Shown here: positions 26,118 through 35,015 of the stretch, piece by piece
Layout: every line of letters begins with the position of its first letter
Position numbering within the stretch: position 1 is the first letter of the stretch
Source of the DNA: Lentzea flava
GTDB taxonomy: Bacteria > Actinomycetota > Actinomycetes > Mycobacteriales > Pseudonocardiaceae
DNA length: 64,000 nucleotides
NCBI RefSeq assembly: GCF_014648475.1
Contig: NZ_BMRE01000032.1
Location: forward strand, 1-64,000
Direction of reading: 5' to 3'
The notes under the pieces: generated by a model
Database searches by the model: none
What the model was told of the DNA's origin: nothing
What the model saw: only the letters and a program-made list of their open reading frames with translations
Translations under genes and position numbers: made by a program

Positions 26118-29100
26118 ATGCAGCCGCCCATTTTCATCTCGTACTCCGCGGCGGACCTGGTCTTCGCCGAGGAGCTCTACTACAAGCTCAAGGCCGCGGG
26201 CTTCGAGGTTTTCCTCTACGAGGTGGACGTACGCCCCGGCGAGTCGGTGATAGGCCGCATCGACAAGGCCATCGCGGCGGCTGTTGTCGGGATCGTCGTG
26301 TGCAGCAAGAACAACAACGACGACCTGAGGGTCACTCAGGAGTACGCCGCACTCGCCACCAAGGCGCTCCGCGGCGAGCTGGACCGCCTGATCCCGGTGC
26401 TGCGCGACGACGAGGCGGTGCTGCCTCCCGTTCTCGACAGCTGGCGGGCCTACAACTTCGCCGAAGCCACCGACATGGCGAGCTTCGACGCGCTCGTCAC
26501 GGGCCTGGTCGCCGAGCTCAGGTCCGAACGGCCGACGCGCAGCGGCGACTTCTCGCTGACCGTGCCCGCCGACCGCGCCCGCACCGCGAACAGCCCGCTG
26601 TGGACGACGATCCGGATCCGGCCGGCCACGACCACGCTCGCGACGGACGACACCGAGGTCTCGGCAGCCCATCGCGGCCTCACCGAACGGGTCCACCACG
26701 CCTGGTGGGAACTGGACAGGGCCCGCACGACCGCGGGCAGGGTGTTCCGTTCCGACGCCGCCAGGGCCGCGCGGGAACGCGACCTCGACGCCACCACCCG
26801 CGCGTTCGGCACCACGCTCGCCGAGGCGTTCCTGCCGGCGAGCGTTTCGACGGCGCTCGCGGACCGGCTCAGGGAGTCGGCGCGCTCCGGCCGCCCGGCG
26901 CACGTCGCGTTCGACGTGAGCCCCGAGCTCGCCGACCTGCCGTGGGAGAGCCTGGTCCTCGACGGCGAGCCGCTCGCGTTGCGGCCGGGCGTGAACGTGT
27001 ACCGGCACCAGCCGGGGCTGGGGCCGACCGCGCGCACCGACGTGCCCGGCCCGTTGCGGGTGCTGGCGGTGATCGCGAGCCCGGACACCGGCGGCGGCGA
27101 GCTGCTCGACTACGAGTACGAGCTCGCTCGCATCCTCGACCAGGTCCACCGGGCCCGCCGCCACCGCGCCCACGTGCGGATCCTGAACTGGGGCTCGGTC
27201 GACGCCATCCGCGAGGCGCTCAAGGAGGACTTCCACGTCCTGCACATCTCGTGCCACGCCCGGCCGGGCGCGCTGGTGCTGGAGACGACCGACGGCCGCG
27301 CCGAGGAGCTCACGACCAAGCGGTTCGTCGACGAGCTGATCGAACCCGGCCGCGTGGTGCCGTTCGTGGTGCTCGCCGGGTGCGCCACCGCGCAGTCGGC
27401 CGCGTCGATGCCGGGCCTCGCGCAGGGCCTGATCGAGCACGGTGTGCCCGCGGTGCTCGCGATGACGGCGTCGGTCAGCGACGACTACGCGACGGAGTTC
27501 CTCTCCCGCGTGTACGGCGAGCTCGCGAGCCAGGAGGCACCGGACCCGCTCACGGCCGTGTCCGCGGTGCGCAGGCTGATCGACGCCGAGCAGCGCTTCA
27601 CCGAGTGGGCCACCCCGGCGTTGTTCCAGCGGGTCCGCGGGCATCGGCTGTTCGATCCCGGCCACATCGGCCCGGTGGACGACCAGGCCCGCGCGGTGCT
27701 CGCGAAGGGCATCGTCGACCTCGGCATCGGAGACTTCGTCGGCCGTCGCGCCGAGCTGCGCGAGCTGTTGCGGCAGCTCCGCGAGGTGCGCGGCGTCGTG
27801 ATCCACGGCATGGGCGGCGCGGGCAAGAGCACGCTCGCCGCGGCCCTCGTGCACCTGCTCGGCGAGTCACGGCCCATCATCCCGGTGACGCTGCACGGCC
27901 AGTGCACGCCTGATCAGGTGCTGAAGGAGCTGGCCAGGGAGCTGCGCTGGCACAAGGTCGCGCCGCGCGAGGAGCTCGCGTTCCTGCTCGACCAGTCGGA
28001 ACCGTGGCGCGACCGCCTCGACGAGCTCGACAGGCACGTGCTGCCGAGGATCGAGGCCGAGGTCGTGCTGCTGCTCGACGACCCGGCGAGCGATCCGCAC
28101 TCGGACGAGCTGCCCGACTTCGTGCCCGAGTGGCTCGACCTGCGCACGCCCGCCCGGTTGATCATGACCACGCGCGTGCCGCCCCGGCACCGCGAGCTCG
28201 TGACGCACCACCTCGGTCCGTTGTCGCTGGCGGAGACCAGGAAGCTGATCTACCGGCTGCCCGCGCTCGACCGGTTGCCTCCCGACGACGCGCAGCGCGC
28301 CTACCAGGCCGTCGGTGGTCATCCGCGGGCGCTGGAGTACCTCGACGCGGTGCTGCGCGGCGGACGGCGCGACACGGCGGAGCGCGGTTCCGGCGCCCAC
28401 TTCGACACGGTGGTGCGGCGGATCGAGCGGCTGACGCCGGACGCGCGGTGGTGGCAGGACGGCGAGCGCGGTCTCGACTCCGCGATCGCCGCGACCGTCA
28501 CGATCGCGGCCGCCGACGTGCTGCTGAAGGACCTGTGCGCGGGGCTCGCCGAGTCCGCGCCGGCGGCGGCCGAGCTGCTGGTCGCGGCCTCGGTCTACCG
28601 CCAGCCCGTGGAGGTCCAGGGCCTCGCCTGGGTGGTCGCGGCCGATGTCGTTCCCGAACCGGCCGTCCGTGCCCGGCTGGCCGCCGCGTACGAGTTGTTG
28701 TGCGAGGCGGAACGGCACGGCACCGCCCGTTCGCGCGCGGATCTCCCCCTGCCCGACCACGTCCACGCCCAGCTCAACACCGATCTCTCGACGATGCGGC
28801 CGTTCGTGCGGCCGGAGCTGACGGAGGCGTGCGGCGAGCTGATGAGGCTCACGTTGCTGACGCCGGTCGGCGACCGGTTCATGGTGCACCGCTGGACCGC
28901 GGACGCCCTGGCCGAGCTCGCCCGGCCTGACCAGCTCACCACCGCGCACCGCAGGGCGGCGGCCTATCACCGCAGGCAGGCCGAGCTGTGGCGGTCCGAT
29001 CTGGTCGTCAGCCTCACGTCGCTGGAGGAGGCCAGGCACCACAGCTGGGCGGCGGGCCTCACGGGCCAGGCGATCGCGATCAGCGCGGAGATGTGCGCTG

Positions 29101-31304
29101 TCCTGGACCGCATCGGCGCGTTGGACTGGGAACGGCACCTGTGCGCCGAAACGCTCGCATTGATCGGTGACGACGACCCGCGCGCACGGCCGTTCCATCA
29201 CCGCATGTCCGTGGTGGAGCTGCGGCGCGGCCAGTTCGGTGCCGCCCACGCCGCGCAGCTGCGGGCGCAACGGCTCGCGGAGTCCTCCGGTGACCTCGTC
29301 GCCGTGGCCGCCGGACTGCAGCAGCTCGGCACGATCGCCCACGTCGCCCACGATCCCGACGCCGCGGAAGGCGCCTACCGCGAGGCCATCAGGGTCGCCG
29401 GCGACGCCCGCATCTCCGAACAGCTCGACGCGCGGACCGTGCTCGCGGGCTGCTACCAGCGCCTCGGCGGGCTCGCGCTGGCCCGCAGCGACGAGGAGGA
29501 GGCCCACTTCTACAGCCTCGGCGCGCTCGAGGTGGCCGCGGAGATCGGTGAGGAGACCGACTCGGTCACCATCCACGCCGACCTGGCCGAACTCGCCCAC
29601 GCGTGCGGCGAGCACGCCGCCGCCGAACGGCACGAGCTGCGCGCCCAGGAGGTGAGCGCGGCCGACGTCGACGTGCGGAGGGTGTTCGCCGCCGCGTTGC
29701 TGCAGCTCGGCGCCGTGCACATCGCGCGAAGGCTGTTCGACCAGGCGTGGGACTGCTTCGTCGACGCCCGCGACCACGCCCAGAACCTCAACGACGCGGG
29801 TCTGCTCGCCACCTGCGTCCAGCTGGAGGGCGAGGCGCTGCTGCAGCTGGGCAGGCTCACCGACGCGCGGGAGGCCTACGAGTACTTCATCGAGCTCGCG
29901 GAGGACCTCGACGACCAGCGCGGCCAGGCCGTCGCCCACCAGCAGCTCGGCCGGATCTGGGCGGCCCAGGGCGACCTGCGCGGGGCCCGCGAGTCGCTGC
30001 GGCGGTCGGTGGAGATGGACCCGGTGCTGGCGAGCACCTCGCAGCTGGTGCTCGGTGGCGTGCTGGCCAAGGCCGGGCAGCTGGAGGAAGCCGCCGAGGT
30101 GCTCGAACGCGGTCTCGCGGCCAGCACGGACCTGCTCGCGATGGGCTTCGTCATCCAGCTGGCCCTGGTGCGGCTGCGGCGGGAGGACATCGCCGGTGCT
30201 GAGGAGCTCTTCGAACGCGGCATCGACCGGGCGCAGGAGCTGAACAGCCGCCGCGGCGGTGCGGTGTGCATGCTGGCGCTGGGCATGATCGCGCGATCTC
30301 GCAACCGGCCGGGCGACGCCGAGGACTGGTACGACGCGGTGATGGAGGTCGCCGCGGACGACCCCAGGCTCGTGTCGGAGGCGCTGCTGCGCAAGGGCGA
30401 CCTCGAGTTCGAGCACGGCGACCCGGCCGGGGCCATGAAGTTCTACGACGACTGCACGGACAAGCTCGCCGGCATCGTGGCACCCGACCTGGTCGCCGAG
30501 CTGTTCCGGCAGACCGGCCGCTGCTTCGCCGAACTGGGCGACCACGCCGAGGCGGTGGCGAACCTGGCACTGGCCGAGGAGACGTTCGGCGAGCTGGGCA
30601 GGCGGTCGGAGGTGCTCACGACGCTGGTGTCGCTCGCCTGGGTGCTGGCCACGGGCGGCTGGCACCGGTCCGCGACGGCGATCATGCGCGGTGCCGGGCG
30701 CGTCGCCGAGGAGCTGCCGCCGTCGGTCTCCGTCGTGGTGGGTCTGCTGCTCGCGGGCGACGGGGCCCTCGCCGACGGTGACCTGCACGAAGCGTGGGAA
30801 CGCTACGACGACGCGCGGCGGATGGCGTTCGACACGGGCGTCCGCTCGTTGCTCGCGGACTGCCGGTTGCACCTCGCCCTGGTCGCGGCGCGCATGGGCC
30901 AGGACTCACCAAGTGACTTCGCCGCTGCTCTCGCGATCTGCGAACACCAGAAAGACCCCATGCTGGCGATGTACGTCCACTGGGCGTGGGGACGCACGCT
31001 CGGCGACCGCAGCCATCTCGCGGAGGCAGGCGTACTGGCCGACGACCTGCACGTCCCGGCCGTGGCCGACTCGGTCGACTCGCTGCTGGACGGCGAGACG
31101 GTCCCCGCGCTGGACCGGCGGGTGCGCGCGGAGCTCACCGCGCTGCTGTGGCTGCGCCGCCGGCGGGCGTCCGACGGCGAGAGCGCGTCCGGGGACCGGT
31201 TCGTGGCCAGGGTCGGGCCCGCGATCGACGACGTGGTGCGCGACCTGGCGCCGCTGCCGTCCGGGGTGTCGAGCGTGCCCGCCGTCGTGAGCCCGTCCGT
31301 GTGA
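26118..31304 (+). CDS. TIR-CHAT-STAND NTPase-TPR protein
   Basis: 1728 residues from the ATG at 26118, where the TIR fold begins. Domains in order: TIR at 1-125 (PIFISYSAADLVFAEEL; candidate NADase Glu75 in RVTQEYAAL); a linker to about 250; CHAT caspase-like protease at about 290-530 with His380 in HISCHARPG and Cys422 in VLAGCATAQ; STAND NTPase at about 540-780 with Walker A GMGGAGKST (Lys570), Walker B VVLLLDD near 650, LIMTTR and GGHPRALEYL; then TPR repeats from about 880 to 1650. This is a signal-transducing NTPase with two effector-type domains in one chain. It could cleave NAD and proteins when the TPR sensor is triggered. It is divergent from the GrpE-Hsp70-GTPase operon. The same frame stays open upstream, but that stretch overlaps the GrpE-like gene and is not homologous. 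Confidence 0.88.
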   Translation: MQPPIFISYSAADLVFAEELYYKLKAAGFEVFLYEVDVRPGESVIGRIDKAIAAAVVGIVVCSKNNNDDLRVTQEYAALATKALRGELDRLIPVLRDDEAVLPPVLDSWRAYNFAEATDMASFDALVTGLVAELRSERPTRSGDFSLTVPADRARTANSPLWTTIRIRPATTTLATDDTEVSAAHRGLTERVHHAWWELDRARTTAGRVFRSDAARAARERDLDATTRAFGTTLAEAFLPASVSTALADRLRESARSGRPAHVAFDVSPELADLPWESLVLDGEPLALRPGVNVYRHQPGLGPTARTDVPGPLRVLAVIASPDTGGGELLDYEYELARILDQVHRARRHRAHVRILNWGSVDAIREALKEDFHVLHISCHARPGALVLETTDGRAEELTTKRFVDELIEPGRVVPFVVLAGCATAQSAASMPGLAQGLIEHGVPAVLAMTASVSDDYATEFLSRVYGELASQEAPDPLTAVSAVRRLIDAEQRFTEWATPALFQRVRGHRLFDPGHIGPVDDQARAVLAKGIVDLGIGDFVGRRAELRELLRQLREVRGVVIHGMGGAGKSTLAAALVHLLGESRPIIPVTLHGQCTPDQVLKELARELRWHKVAPREELAFLLDQSEPWRDRLDELDRHVLPRIEAEVVLLLDDPASDPHSDELPDFVPEWLDLRTPARLIMTTRVPPRHRELVTHHLGPLSLAETRKLIYRLPALDRLPPDDAQRAYQAVGGHPRALEYLDAVLRGGRRDTAERGSGAHFDTVVRRIERLTPDARWWQDGERGLDSAIAATVTIAAADVLLKDLCAGLAESAPAAAELLVAASVYRQPVEVQGLAWVVAADVVPEPAVRARLAAAYELLCEAERHGTARSRADLPLPDHVHAQLNTDLSTMRPFVRPELTEACGELMRLTLLTPVGDRFMVHRWTADALAELARPDQLTTAHRRAAAYHRRQAELWRSDLVVSLTSLEEARHHSWAAGLTGQAIAISAEMCAVLDRIGALDWERHLCAETLALIGDDDPRARPFHHRMSVVELRRGQFGAAHAAQLRAQRLAESSGDLVAVAAGLQQLGTIAHVAHDPDAAEGAYREAIRVAGDARISEQLDARTVLAGCYQRLGGLALARSDEEEAHFYSLGALEVAAEIGEETDSVTIHADLAELAHACGEHAAAERHELRAQEVSAADVDVRRVFAAALLQLGAVHIARRLFDQAWDCFVDARDHAQNLNDAGLLATCVQLEGEALLQLGRLTDAREAYEYFIELAEDLDDQRGQAVAHQQLGRIWAAQGDLRGARESLRRSVEMDPVLASTSQLVLGGVLAKAGQLEEAAEVLERGLAASTDLLAMGFVIQLALVRLRREDIAGAEELFERGIDRAQELNSRRGGAVCMLALGMIARSRNRPGDAEDWYDAVMEVAADDPRLVSEALLRKGDLEFEHGDPAGAMKFYDDCTDKLAGIVAPDLVAELFRQTGRCFAELGDHAEAVANLALAEETFGELGRRSEVLTTLVSLAWVLATGGWHRSATAIMRGAGRVAEELPPSVSVVVGLLLAGDGALADGDLHEAWERYDDARRMAFDTGVRSLLADCRLHLALVAARMGQDSPSDFAAALAICEHQKDPMLAMYVHWAWGRTLGDRSHLAEAGVLADDLHVPAVADSVDSLLDGETVPALDRRVRAELTALLWLRRRRASDGESASGDRFVARVGPAIDDVVRDLAPLPSGVSSVPAVVSPSV

Positions 31305-31321
31305 ACACCGGCTCCATTCGA

Positions 31322-31380
31322 CGTCGATGAAGGGTCCTTTCATCGACCTCAGGTGGAGCAAGGAGCCCTTCGTCGACCTC
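31322..31380. terminator. complex inverted repeat between convergent genes
   Basis: GTCGATGAAGGGTCCTT near 31323 pairs imperfectly with AAGGAGCCCTTCGTCGAC near 31360-31377. A smaller perfect stem (GTCGATGAA, TTCATCGAC) is nested inside. It lies in the 88-bp gap between two converging genes and fits a bidirectional terminator. Confidence 0.6.
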
Positions 31381-31392
31381 GGACTCCCGGGT

Positions 31393-32958
31393 TCAGATTC
31401 GGGACATGCGGGCGACGGCGTCCTTCGCCGCGTTCACGTCCTGCCTGGTCAGATCGCCGATCTTGATCTCGGTCTCCGCCGTCTTGTTCGTGCGCAGGTC
31501 CTGCGCCGTGACGTGCAGCGTGCCGTTCTCGTCCATCCGGAACGTGACGTTGACCGGCGAGTCCTTCGGCAGCGGCGGCAGCCGGTCGATGCACGCCCCG
31601 CCGATCTGCTTGTTGTGCTCGGGCAGCTCCGACGCGATGGCTCCCGCCTGCTCCCAGATCTCGATGTCGATCGACCGCTGGTTGTGGTCGAACGTCTGGA
31701 ACTGCTGCGTTTCCTGCGCCGGCAACGGCGTGTTGGCGTCGAGCAGGTGCGCGACCAGGAACTTCTTCCTGTCCTCCGGGTGCTCCGGGTCCACCACGGC
31801 GACGCCGAACGCCCGCGGCGTCACGATGGTGACCTTGCGGGACGCCACCGCCTCGACCGCCGCGCTCGACAGGCCGAGCCGTTCCGCGTCGTTGCCGCCG
31901 ATCTTCAGCGACTGGGCCAGGGCGAACAGCGCCGCGCCCTTCGCGACGGCGAGGTCCGGCTCGTGCACCTTCGGCGCGAACCCGAAGCGGGTCCGCAGCG
32001 CCTCGGCCACCGCGGGCATGCGGGTCGAACCGCCCACGAGCAGCACCTCGTCGAACGTGGTGACGCCTCGTTGCTCGGCCAGCGCGAGGGTGCGGGCGGT
32101 GATGTCCATCGTGCGGCCGAGCAGCTCGGCGGTGGCCTGCTCGAACTCCTGCCTGGTGATCTCGACCAGCGCGCTGCGCCCGCCGAAGTGCACCTGCTGG
32201 CGGCGGCGCTGCATGCTGGTCAGCGCCTTCTTCATGTCCTCCGCGAGCAGCCCGACGTCCTGGAGGAAGTCCTCGCTCTCGGTCGCGTCCGAGTCGGGGT
32301 GCTCTGCCATGAACCGCTCGCACACGAGACCCGCGAGCTTCTCGTCCCAGTCGGCGCCGCCCAGCTCGTGGTCGCCGTCGGTGCAGACCACCGTCACGTC
32401 GTTGCCGACCAGCTTGATCACCGTCGTGTCGAAGGTGCCGCCGCCCAGGTCGAACACGAGGACCGTCCGGTCGGCACCGGCGTTGAGCACCCCGTAGTAC
32501 AACGCCGCCGCGACGGGCTCCGGCACGACGTTGACGACGTTGAGGCCAGCGATCTCACCGGCGGTCCTGGTGGCCTCGCGCTCGGCCACGCCGAAGTAGG
32601 CGGGCACGGTGATGACGACGTCCCTGACGATCTCGCCCGCCTCGTGCGCCGACCGCACCAGGTCGCGCAGGATGAACGCGGAAATGCCCTCCGGCGAGTA
32701 CTCCTGGCCGTGGAAGTCGAGCCGCACGTCGCGTTTGCCCATGTCCCGTTTGATGAGGGCGACGACCAGCCCGGGATCCCGCAGCGCCGCGTTCTTCGCT
32801 TCCTTCCCGACCACCGTGTTGTAAGGCGTCTCGAAGTACACGACCGACGGCGTGGATTCCTCTCCGGTGACGTTCCGGATTACGTGCGGGCGGCCCGCCT
32901 GGTCGATTCGCGCGATGCAGGAATAGGTCGTTCCGAGGTCGATGCCGTAGACAGTCAT
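31393..32958 (-). CDS. lidless Hsp70-family chaperone (copy 2)
   Basis: 521 residues, clearly a paralogue of the Hsp70 at 23863. The ATPase motifs are complete (YGIDLGTTYSCIARID, VPAYFGVAEREATRTAG, VLVFDLGGGTFDTTV, LVGGSTRMPAV). A shorter insertion replaces the DnaK linker (GGNDAERLGLSSAAVEAV), the beta substrate-binding domain is present (FRMDENGTLHVTAQD), and the protein ends at VNAAKDAVARMSRI with no lid. Start at the ATG at 32958; an in-frame GTG lies 6 bp upstream. It stands alone, divergent from a TIR gene with 82 bp between starts and convergent to the TIR-CHAT gene, so it may be regulated with the TIR gene. Confidence 0.9.
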   Translation of the reverse strand: MTVYGIDLGTTYSCIARIDQAGRPHVIRNVTGEESTPSVVYFETPYNTVVGKEAKNAALRDPGLVVALIKRDMGKRDVRLDFHGQEYSPEGISAFILRDLVRSAHEAGEIVRDVVITVPAYFGVAEREATRTAGEIAGLNVVNVVPEPVAAALYYGVLNAGADRTVLVFDLGGGTFDTTVIKLVGNDVTVVCTDGDHELGGADWDEKLAGLVCERFMAEHPDSDATESEDFLQDVGLLAEDMKKALTSMQRRRQQVHFGGRSALVEITRQEFEQATAELLGRTMDITARTLALAEQRGVTTFDEVLLVGGSTRMPAVAEALRTRFGFAPKVHEPDLAVAKGAALFALAQSLKIGGNDAERLGLSSAAVEAVASRKVTIVTPRAFGVAVVDPEHPEDRKKFLVAHLLDANTPLPAQETQQFQTFDHNQRSIDIEIWEQAGAIASELPEHNKQIGGACIDRLPPLPKDSPVNVTFRMDENGTLHVTAQDLRTNKTAETEIKIGDLTRQDVNAAKDAVARMSRI

Positions 32959-33040
32959 CCACACCCCAAGTCTCGTGAAGGCCGACTATTCTGCCACTCG
33001 GAGTGCACAGCGGAAACTATTCGACGTCCGGGTGGAATTC

Positions 33041-33475
33041 ATGCTCTGGGACTTTTTCGTGTCCGCCGCAGAAACCGACGGCGACTGGGCGAGGTGGATC
33101 GCGTTCCAGCTGGAGCAGGAGGGCCACCAGGTCCGGACCGAGGTCCGCGACCGCCTCCCCGGCCACAACCGCGTGCACCGCGTCGACGAGGCGGTGCGCC
33201 TCTCCCGCCGGACGCTCGTCGTGCTGTCCCCCGCCTACCTGGCCGACACCGCCCTCGCCGCCGAGTGGCACGCCGCGTGGGACGCCGATCCGGCGGGCGT
33301 GCGGCGCACGCTGATCCCGGTCCGCGTCGCCGACTGCCGGCCGGAGGGCCTGCTGCGCGACGTGCGCCACCTCGACCTCGTCGGCCTGGACCGCGACCAG
33401 GCGGCGGCGACGCTGATCGCGTGGATCAACGGCACCCACCGGCGCGCGACCGGGCAGCGGCTGTTCCCGCACTGA
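33041..33475 (+). CDS. small TIR-domain protein
   Basis: 144 residues, essentially one TIR domain: LWDFFVSAAETDGDWARWIA (strand A), DRLPGHNRVHRVDEAV, RRTLVVLSPAYL and Glu75 in AAEWHAAWDADP at the usual NADase-glutamate position. An AGGTGGA-like site precedes the ATG at 33041. There is no sensor or second domain, so it must be triggered by a partner. It is divergent from the second Hsp70 and convergent with another TIR gene, with no spacer between the two stop codons. NADase activity is inferred, not shown. Confidence 0.8.
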   Translation: MLWDFFVSAAETDGDWARWIAFQLEQEGHQVRTEVRDRLPGHNRVHRVDEAVRLSRRTLVVLSPAYLADTALAAEWHAAWDADPAGVRRTLIPVRVADCRPEGLLRDVRHLDLVGLDRDQAAATLIAWINGTHRRATGQRLFPH

Positions 33476-33907
33476 TCACCCTCCCGGGAACGGCGGCTCT
33501 TCCGCCGGTGGCCGTTCGAGGGAGATGCCCTTGAGCAGCCGCCGTTTCGCCTCGTCCCGATCGGTGCCGACCAGGTCGATGTAGACGATCGCCGCGAGCA
33601 GCCCCGGCGGCCTGCACTCCTTGACCCGCACGGGAATCAGCGTGCGCTCCACCCCGACCGGATCGCGCACGTAGGCCGCCGCCCACTCCGACAACGGGTA
33701 GGGCCGGTCCGCGTAGGTCGGGCTGAGCACCGCGATCGTGCGGGTCGCCGCCGCGCCCAGCTGCATCTGCCGCACGACGTTGTGACCGGGCAGCATGTCC
33801 TGCTCCTGGAAGACGACCTCGTAGCCCTCCAGCTCCAGCACGGCCGCGATCCAGCGCGCCCAGTCGATGTCGTGCTTGGCGAACGACACGAAGAAGTCAG
33901 CTGCCAC
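33476..33907 (-). CDS. small TIR-domain protein
   Basis: 143 residues, a second single TIR domain clearly related to its neighbour: ADFFVSFAKHDIDWARWIA, DMLPGHNVVRQMQLG, TIAVLSPTYADR, Glu74 in LSEWAAAYVRDP and ERTLIPVRVKECRPPGLL. A GAGGG site supports the GTG at 33907; a GTG at 33943 would add 12 residues without a ribosome site. The pair faces tail to tail, an unusual layout for duplicated genes. Whether the two form a hetero-oligomer or act separately cannot be told. Confidence 0.8.
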   Translation of the reverse strand: MAADFFVSFAKHDIDWARWIAAVLELEGYEVVFQEQDMLPGHNVVRQMQLGAAATRTIAVLSPTYADRPYPLSEWAAAYVRDPVGVERTLIPVRVKECRPPGLLAAIVYIDLVGTDRDEAKRRLLKGISLERPPAEEPPFPGG

Positions 33908-34013
33908 GTTGCCCTCTGCCCTGGACGTACCCCGCTCTGCCACCCGGCACAGTAGGACCGGGCCGTCCGTCAGAGCGGCCGTGACAACGATCTGGCCATG
34001 AACTGGCAGCCGT

Positions 34014-34610
34014 TCAGGGCAGCACGGCCCACGCGGGCTCCAGGACGACGAGGTCCCCGGTGATGGCCGCGAGGTCGTCCGCGGCCCCTGACGCCGCGCG
34101 CAAGGAGGGAAAGCGCTCTCCCCGATACCGGTCGTGGTCCTGCGCGGACCGCCACCACGTCAGAACGAGGAACTCCTGCCCGTGACGCCCGAACACCCCG
34201 CCGGTCATGCCGGGCGCGGCCTCCATGCCCGGATTCCACACCTCGGACTGCGCGCGGACGAAGTGCTCTTCTCTGCCAGGACGCACATCGCAGTGGGCCA
34301 GCCTGACCACGTTCCCCACGCCGGGCCCCGCGCCGATGGTCAGCTCGCGCTCGAACAGGCGCACGCTGATCTCCCCGTAGCTCCCGGCCTGAGCCGCAGC
34401 GAGGCGATCGTGTGGTCCAGCGAGGAACGCCGCATGATCGTCAGCCGACCGCCACCACGCCACCACGTGCGCGACATCCCGCTGCGTTCGGCTCCAGCCG
34501 CCGCACTGACCGAGAAACCCGGGGACCTCCGCGAGCGCTCCCCACCCCTCCTGGCCACGGCCGAACGCCGCACGGTCGGTGACCCGGCACCGCACCCACT
34601 TGATCAGCAC
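34014..34610 (-). CDS. DUF4937 (dimeric alpha/beta barrel) protein
   Basis: 198 residues made of two ABM-like halves. Each has the monooxygenase-fold pattern of a strand, a WWRS motif (VVAWWRSADDHAAFL and LTWWRSAQDHDRYRG) and an Arg-rich end. MLIKWVRCRVTDRAAF at the start is typical of DUF4937. The fold is used by haem-degrading and quinol monooxygenases, but no catalytic residue can be assigned here. The GTG start lies 2 bp after the chorismate mutase stop, so the two are co-transcribed. Confidence 0.75.
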   Translation of the reverse strand: MLIKWVRCRVTDRAAFGRGQEGWGALAEVPGFLGQCGGWSRTQRDVAHVVAWWRSADDHAAFLAGPHDRLAAAQAGSYGEISVRLFERELTIGAGPGVGNVVRLAHCDVRPGREEHFVRAQSEVWNPGMEAAPGMTGGVFGRHGQEFLVLTWWRSAQDHDRYRGERFPSLRAASGAADDLAAITGDLVVLEPAWAVLP

Positions 34611-34612
34611 GC

Positions 34613-34975
34613 TCAGTGGTTCAGGTCGGTGCGCAGCGCGGCCGCACCGCGCAGGTAGACGTGCTTGACCGAGGAGCGCGGCAGGTCCGTCTCGACGTGC
34701 GCCAGCAGCCGGATCACGCGCGGCATGGCACCGGGCACGGCGATCTCGGTCGCGGAGAGCAGCGGAACGTCGGAGAGCCCCGCCTGGCGCGCGGCGTAGG
34801 CGGGGAACTCGGACGTCAGGTCGGGTGTGGCGGTGAGGACGACGCTGATCAGGTCGTCGGTCGAGAGGGCGTTGCGTTCCAGGACCTCCCGCACCAGCTC
34901 GGCCGTGGCCTCCAGCAGCAGGTCGCGCGAGTCCGCGTCGATCTGCGTGGCTCCCCTGATCGCTCGTACCGCCAT
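34613..34975 (-). CDS. aroH: chorismate mutase, AroH class
   Basis: 120 residues. Converts chorismate to prephenate for Phe and Tyr synthesis. The AroH-fold signature is clear: AVRAIRGATQIDADSRDLLL (active-site Arg), STDDLISVVLTATPDLTSEF, PLLSATEIAVPGAMPRVIR and the C-terminal HVYLRGAAALR with the catalytic Arg. I place the start at the ATG at 34975. It is a stand-alone mutase, common in actinomycetes. Confidence 0.92.
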   Translation of the reverse strand: MAVRAIRGATQIDADSRDLLLEATAELVREVLERNALSTDDLISVVLTATPDLTSEFPAYAARQAGLSDVPLLSATEIAVPGAMPRVIRLLAHVETDLPRSSVKHVYLRGAAALRTDLNH

Positions 34976-35015
34976 GCGATCGACACTAGCGCGGCCCGGC
35001 CGCGCACGCCGGGGC

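Noticed and set aside
27867..30872. A 1001-codon open frame on the minus strand opposite the TIR-CHAT gene
   Set aside because: Rich in Arg, His, Gln and Val as expected for an antisense shadow of a high-G+C gene; no domain is recognisable.
33041..33907. TIR pair as a toxin/antitoxin module
   Set aside because: Both proteins are the same kind of domain and neither looks like an antitoxin.
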